Shown one piece after another: positions 61,538-64,000 of a stretch of DNA of 64,000 nucleotides. The stretch covers positions 1 to 64,000 of the forward strand of contig CAWJYU010000023.1 of assembly GCA_963847235.1 (NCBI GenBank), given 5' to 3'. The first letter of the stretch is position 1, and every line of letters starts with the position of its first letter. The translations under genes and the position numbers were made by a program. Under the pieces are notes generated by a model. The model ran no database searches and was not told where the DNA came from. It was given only the letters and a program-made list of their open reading frames with translations. Source of the DNA: JACDAN01 sp963847235 (GTDB taxonomy: Bacteria > Actinomycetota > Thermoleophilia > Gaiellales > Gaiellaceae).

Positions 61538-62887
61538 GTGAACGGATCGGACCTGGCAGCCGTCGTCCTCGCGGGAGGGCTCGGCACGCGGATGCGCTCG
61601 GCCACGCCGAAGCATCTCCACCCGCTGCTCGGCCGGCGCCTCGTCGACTGGGTGATCGAAGCCGGGCGGGCTCTCGATCCCGCCCGCCTCGTCGTCGTCA
61701 GCTCGCCCGACTTCGCGGATGAGTTCGACGGCGTCGAGGTCGCCGTGCAGGAGAGCCCCCGCGGCACCGGCGACGCGCTCGCCTCGGCCAAGGACGCGCT
61801 CGCGGCGCATGCGGGGGAGGTGCTCGTGCTCGCCGGGGACTCGCCGCTGCTGCGAACGGAGTCGCTCGCGGCGCTCCTCGAGACCAACCGGCGGGCCGAC
61901 GCGGCCGCGACCGTGCTGACGTTTCGCAAGGACGATCCCGGCGACTACGGCAGGATCGTCCGCGGGGATGACGGCGGCGTTCAGGCCATCGTCGAGGCGA
62001 CGGACGCTACGCCGGAGCAACTCGCGATCGACGAGGTGAACTCGTCGATCTACGTCTTTCGCGGAGATGCGCTCTGGCCGGCGCTCGAACGGCTCGACCC
62101 GGCGAACGCCCAGGGCGAGCTCTATCTCACCGACGCGGTGCGCCACCTCGTCGACGCCGGTGAACGGGTCGTCGCCCACGAGGCGGACGATCCGCGCGAG
62201 CCGGAAGGCGTGAATACGCGCGTCGAGCTCGCAGCGGCTGCCGCCGCGCTCCGCGACCGCCTCAACGAGGCGCACATGCTCGCGGGCGTCACGATCACCG
62301 ATCCGGCGACGACCTGGATCGAACCGTCGGTGGAGATCGAGCCGGACGCCGTGATCGGCCCGTTCACGGTCCTGAACGGCCGTACGAAGGTCGGCGAAGG
62401 CGCGAACGTGGGCCCGCACGTGGTCGCAGTCGACGCCGTGATCGGCCCGCGTGTGCTGGTCGGCCCGTTCTGTTACCTTCGCCCCGGCACGGTCCTGGAG
62501 GCGGGCGCGAAGGCGGGCACATTCGTGGAGATCAAGAACTCTCGCGTAGGCGAGGGCACCAAGGTGCCGCACCTGTCCTACATCGGCGACGCCGACGTCG
62601 GCGAAGGCTCGAACATCGGCGCCGGGAACATCACCGCGAACCTCGCGCACAGGCCCGGCCAGCCCAAGAGGCGCACCACGATCGGCCGGAACGTCAGGAC
62701 CGGAGTCCAGAATTCCTTCATCGCCCCCGTGGAGATCGGGGACGGTGCATGGATTGGGGCGGGATCCGTCATCACGAAGGATGTCCCGCCGGGCGCTCTC
62801 GGCATTGCGAGGGCGCAGCAGGAGAACAAAGAAGGCTACGCAGAGCGTGGAACCGACCAAGCCGAAGGATCCAGTGACGACGACTGA
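61538..62887 (+). CDS. glmU: Bifunctional N-acetylglucosamine-1-phosphate uridyltransferase / glucosamine-1-phosphate acetyltransferase
   Basis: 449 residues; GTG start. N-terminal pyrophosphorylase: VVLAGGLGTRMRSATPKHLH and VLAGDSPLLR. C-terminal left-handed beta-helix with hexapeptide repeats (GPFTVLNGRTKVGEGANVGP; NSRVGEGTKVPHLSYIGDAD). Makes UDP-GlcNAc for peptidoglycan. Directly downstream of tRNA-Gln and probably transcribed with it. Overlaps prs, as in many Gram-positives. Confidence 0.96.
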   Translation: MNGSDLAAVVLAGGLGTRMRSATPKHLHPLLGRRLVDWVIEAGRALDPARLVVVSSPDFADEFDGVEVAVQESPRGTGDALASAKDALAAHAGEVLVLAGDSPLLRTESLAALLETNRRADAAATVLTFRKDDPGDYGRIVRGDDGGVQAIVEATDATPEQLAIDEVNSSIYVFRGDALWPALERLDPANAQGELYLTDAVRHLVDAGERVVAHEADDPREPEGVNTRVELAAAAAALRDRLNEAHMLAGVTITDPATTWIEPSVEIEPDAVIGPFTVLNGRTKVGEGANVGPHVVAVDAVIGPRVLVGPFCYLRPGTVLEAGAKAGTFVEIKNSRVGEGTKVPHLSYIGDADVGEGSNIGAGNITANLAHRPGQPKRRTTIGRNVRTGVQNSFIAPVEIGDGAWIGAGSVITKDVPPGALGIARAQQENKEGYAERGTDQAEGSSDDD

Positions 62888-63935
62888 GGTCGCGCCTCTG
62901 CCCGGCCTGGAGGCTCCGGCCACCCAGGCGACGCCGAAGCCGCAGAACTGGCTCGAGCGCGGTCCGTCGAAGCGGCTGATGCTCGTCTCGGGCCGGTCTC
63001 ATCCGGACCTGGCCACGGACATCGGCGAGAAGCTCGGCGTCACCTGCAGCCCCGTCGAGCTGAAGACGTTCGCGAACGGCGAGGTCTACTGCCGGTACGA
63101 GGAATCGGTGCGCGGCGCCGATCTCTTCATCGTCCAGTCGTGCGCAGGCGTCGGCAAGGTCAACGCGTACCTCTGGGAGCTCCTGGAGATGATCAACGCG
63201 GCGAAGCTCGCCTCGGCCAAGCGCGTCACGGCCGTCATGCCGTGGTTCCCGTACTCGCGTCAGGACAAGAAGTCCGCGCCGCGTGAGCCGATCTCGGCGA
63301 GGCTCCTCGCAGACACGCTGGAGAAGGCCGCCGGGGTCGATCGGGTTCTCACGATGGACCTCCACACCGGCCAGATCCAGGGCTTTTTCACGATTCCGGT
63401 CGACCACATGACGGCCCTGCCGCTGTTCGCGCAGTACTTCCGTGACAAGGGGCTCTCGGGCGAGAAGGTCGTGTCGGTCTCGCCGGACGCCGGGCGCGCC
63501 AAGCTCGCGCGCCGCTTCGGGCAGATGCTCGATGCGGACCTCGCGATCATGAACAAGACGAGGCCGGCGCACGATCAGGCGTCGATCACCGAGGTCATCG
63601 GCGACGTCGAGGGCAAGACGGCGCTGATGGGGGACGACATGATCCTCACCGGCGGCACCCTCCTCGCCGGCGCGAAGGCCCTCCGGGAGGCCGGCGCGAA
63701 GGAGGTCTACGTCTTCGCCACCCACGGTCACTTCGTCGGCGACGCGCTCGAGAAGCTCGCGACCGACGACCTCGCCGAGATCGTCGTCACGGACACGGTT
63801 TCGCTCAACCCGCTCGGGCGGCCGGACAAGCTGACCGTGCTCCCGGTCTCGGGCCTCCTGGCCGACACGATCATGAACGTCTTCGCCGACGAGTCCGTCT
63901 CGGCGGTCTTCCAGGGCGCGAATCAGCTCTTCTAA
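62874..63935 (+). CDS. prs: Ribose-phosphate pyrophosphokinase (PRPP synthase)
   Basis: Core: LMLVSGRSHPDLATDIGEKL, FANGEVYCRYEESVRGADLF, PYSRQDKKSAPREPISARL, TMDLHTGQIQGFFTIPVDHM, and the PRPP motif MGDDMILTGGTLLAGAKAL. Makes PRPP from ribose-5-phosphate and ATP. A GTG at 62874 with GAAGGA 5 nt upstream overlaps the glmU end by 14 nt. Another GTG at 62847 is possible. Even the shorter form (353 residues) has about 30 extra N-terminal residues compared with the family. Confidence 0.94.
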   Translation: MTTTEVAPLPGLEAPATQATPKPQNWLERGPSKRLMLVSGRSHPDLATDIGEKLGVTCSPVELKTFANGEVYCRYEESVRGADLFIVQSCAGVGKVNAYLWELLEMINAAKLASAKRVTAVMPWFPYSRQDKKSAPREPISARLLADTLEKAAGVDRVLTMDLHTGQIQGFFTIPVDHMTALPLFAQYFRDKGLSGEKVVSVSPDAGRAKLARRFGQMLDADLAIMNKTRPAHDQASITEVIGDVEGKTALMGDDMILTGGTLLAGAKALREAGAKEVYVFATHGHFVGDALEKLATDDLAEIVVTDTVSLNPLGRPDKLTVLPVSGLLADTIMNVFADESVSAVFQGANQLF

Positions 63936-64000
63936 GACCGGCTTTCTGACGGGCGGCGCGGTCGCCGCGCTGTGCGGCTTCCTCCTGTACCGCATCGCGC
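63936..64000. other. Right edge of window, no complete gene
   Basis: The last 65 bases contain a hydrophobic reading (KTGFLTGGAVAALCGFLLYR) that may be the start of an exported or membrane protein. It has no visible canonical start codon, so I do not call a gene. Confidence 0.3.

Overview
The window is 64 kb of very GC-rich chromosome from a bacterium. GTG and TTG starts are frequent and 4-nt stop/start overlaps are common. The gene content (HspR-type heat-shock operon, inositol-phosphate synthase beside a CDP-alcohol phosphatidyltransferase, RskA-like anti-sigma factor, LCP protein, PASTA/delta-60 proteins) points to the Actinomycetota. A deep-branching class such as Thermoleophilia is my best guess; this is inference from gene content, not a phylogenetic result. 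Almost everything is ordinary chromosome. I see no prophage, insertion sequence, CRISPR array or conjugative element.

Layout. 1-5 kb: the 5' end of a secreted Ig-like protein on the minus strand, tRNA-Ala(TGC), a collapsed histidine-kinase/response-regulator remnant, and a large secreted subtilase whose 3' end carries a frame-changing 43-bp duplication. 5-13.5 kb (minus strand): DUF2630-like small protein, metallopeptidase, rhomboid protease, argF, then a DUF4331 / TPR / anti-sigma / ECF-sigma unit, then carbamate kinase coupled to a cyclic-2,3-diphosphoglycerate synthetase homologue. 13.6-16.1 kb: ferritin, and an HxlR regulator divergent from pirin plus a NicO-type Ni/Co transporter. 16.3-19.7 kb: a coupled minus-strand operon (M3-like peptidase, DoxX-like protein, DUF3419, DUF2071). 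19.7-24 kb: YjbQ, ABC exporter, broken BtuF-like gene, TrmA-family methyltransferase. 24-27.5 kb: a presenilin-like membrane protein, a UDG-superfamily protein and a glycosyltransferase-PHP fusion. 27.6-30.9 kb: secreted M36-like protease.

31-34 kb is the inositol-lipid locus: a double ribbon-helix-helix/inositol-3-phosphate synthase fusion with a perfect palindrome on its start codon, CDP-alcohol phosphatidyltransferase and PAP2 phosphatase. 34-38.7 kb: methyltransferase, moaA, EamA transporter behind two palindromic operators, GrpB, M29 aminopeptidase. 38.8-45.5 kb: dnaK-grpE-dnaJ-(small membrane protein)-hspR-clpB. 45.5-56 kb: delta-60/PASTA protein, NAD-formate dehydrogenase, cupin, GYD protein, a psuK-psuG-P1 peptidase operon, FmdB, LCP, ROK kinase, rsmI. 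56-64 kb: M23-like protein, metG-tatD-rsmA-ispE, tRNA-Gln(TTG), glmU-prs.

Three themes cut across the window. (1) At least seven genes, including dnaK-operon clpB and inositol-phosphate synthase, are broken by small net +1 or +4 shifts; either the assembly has indel errors or many genes are decaying. (2) More than a dozen genes have a -10-like TANNNT hexamer exactly 6-8 nt before the start codon, which predicts abundant leaderless mRNAs. (3) A dispersed nested palindrome with the core GTGCC-T-GGCAC occurs five times between genes.
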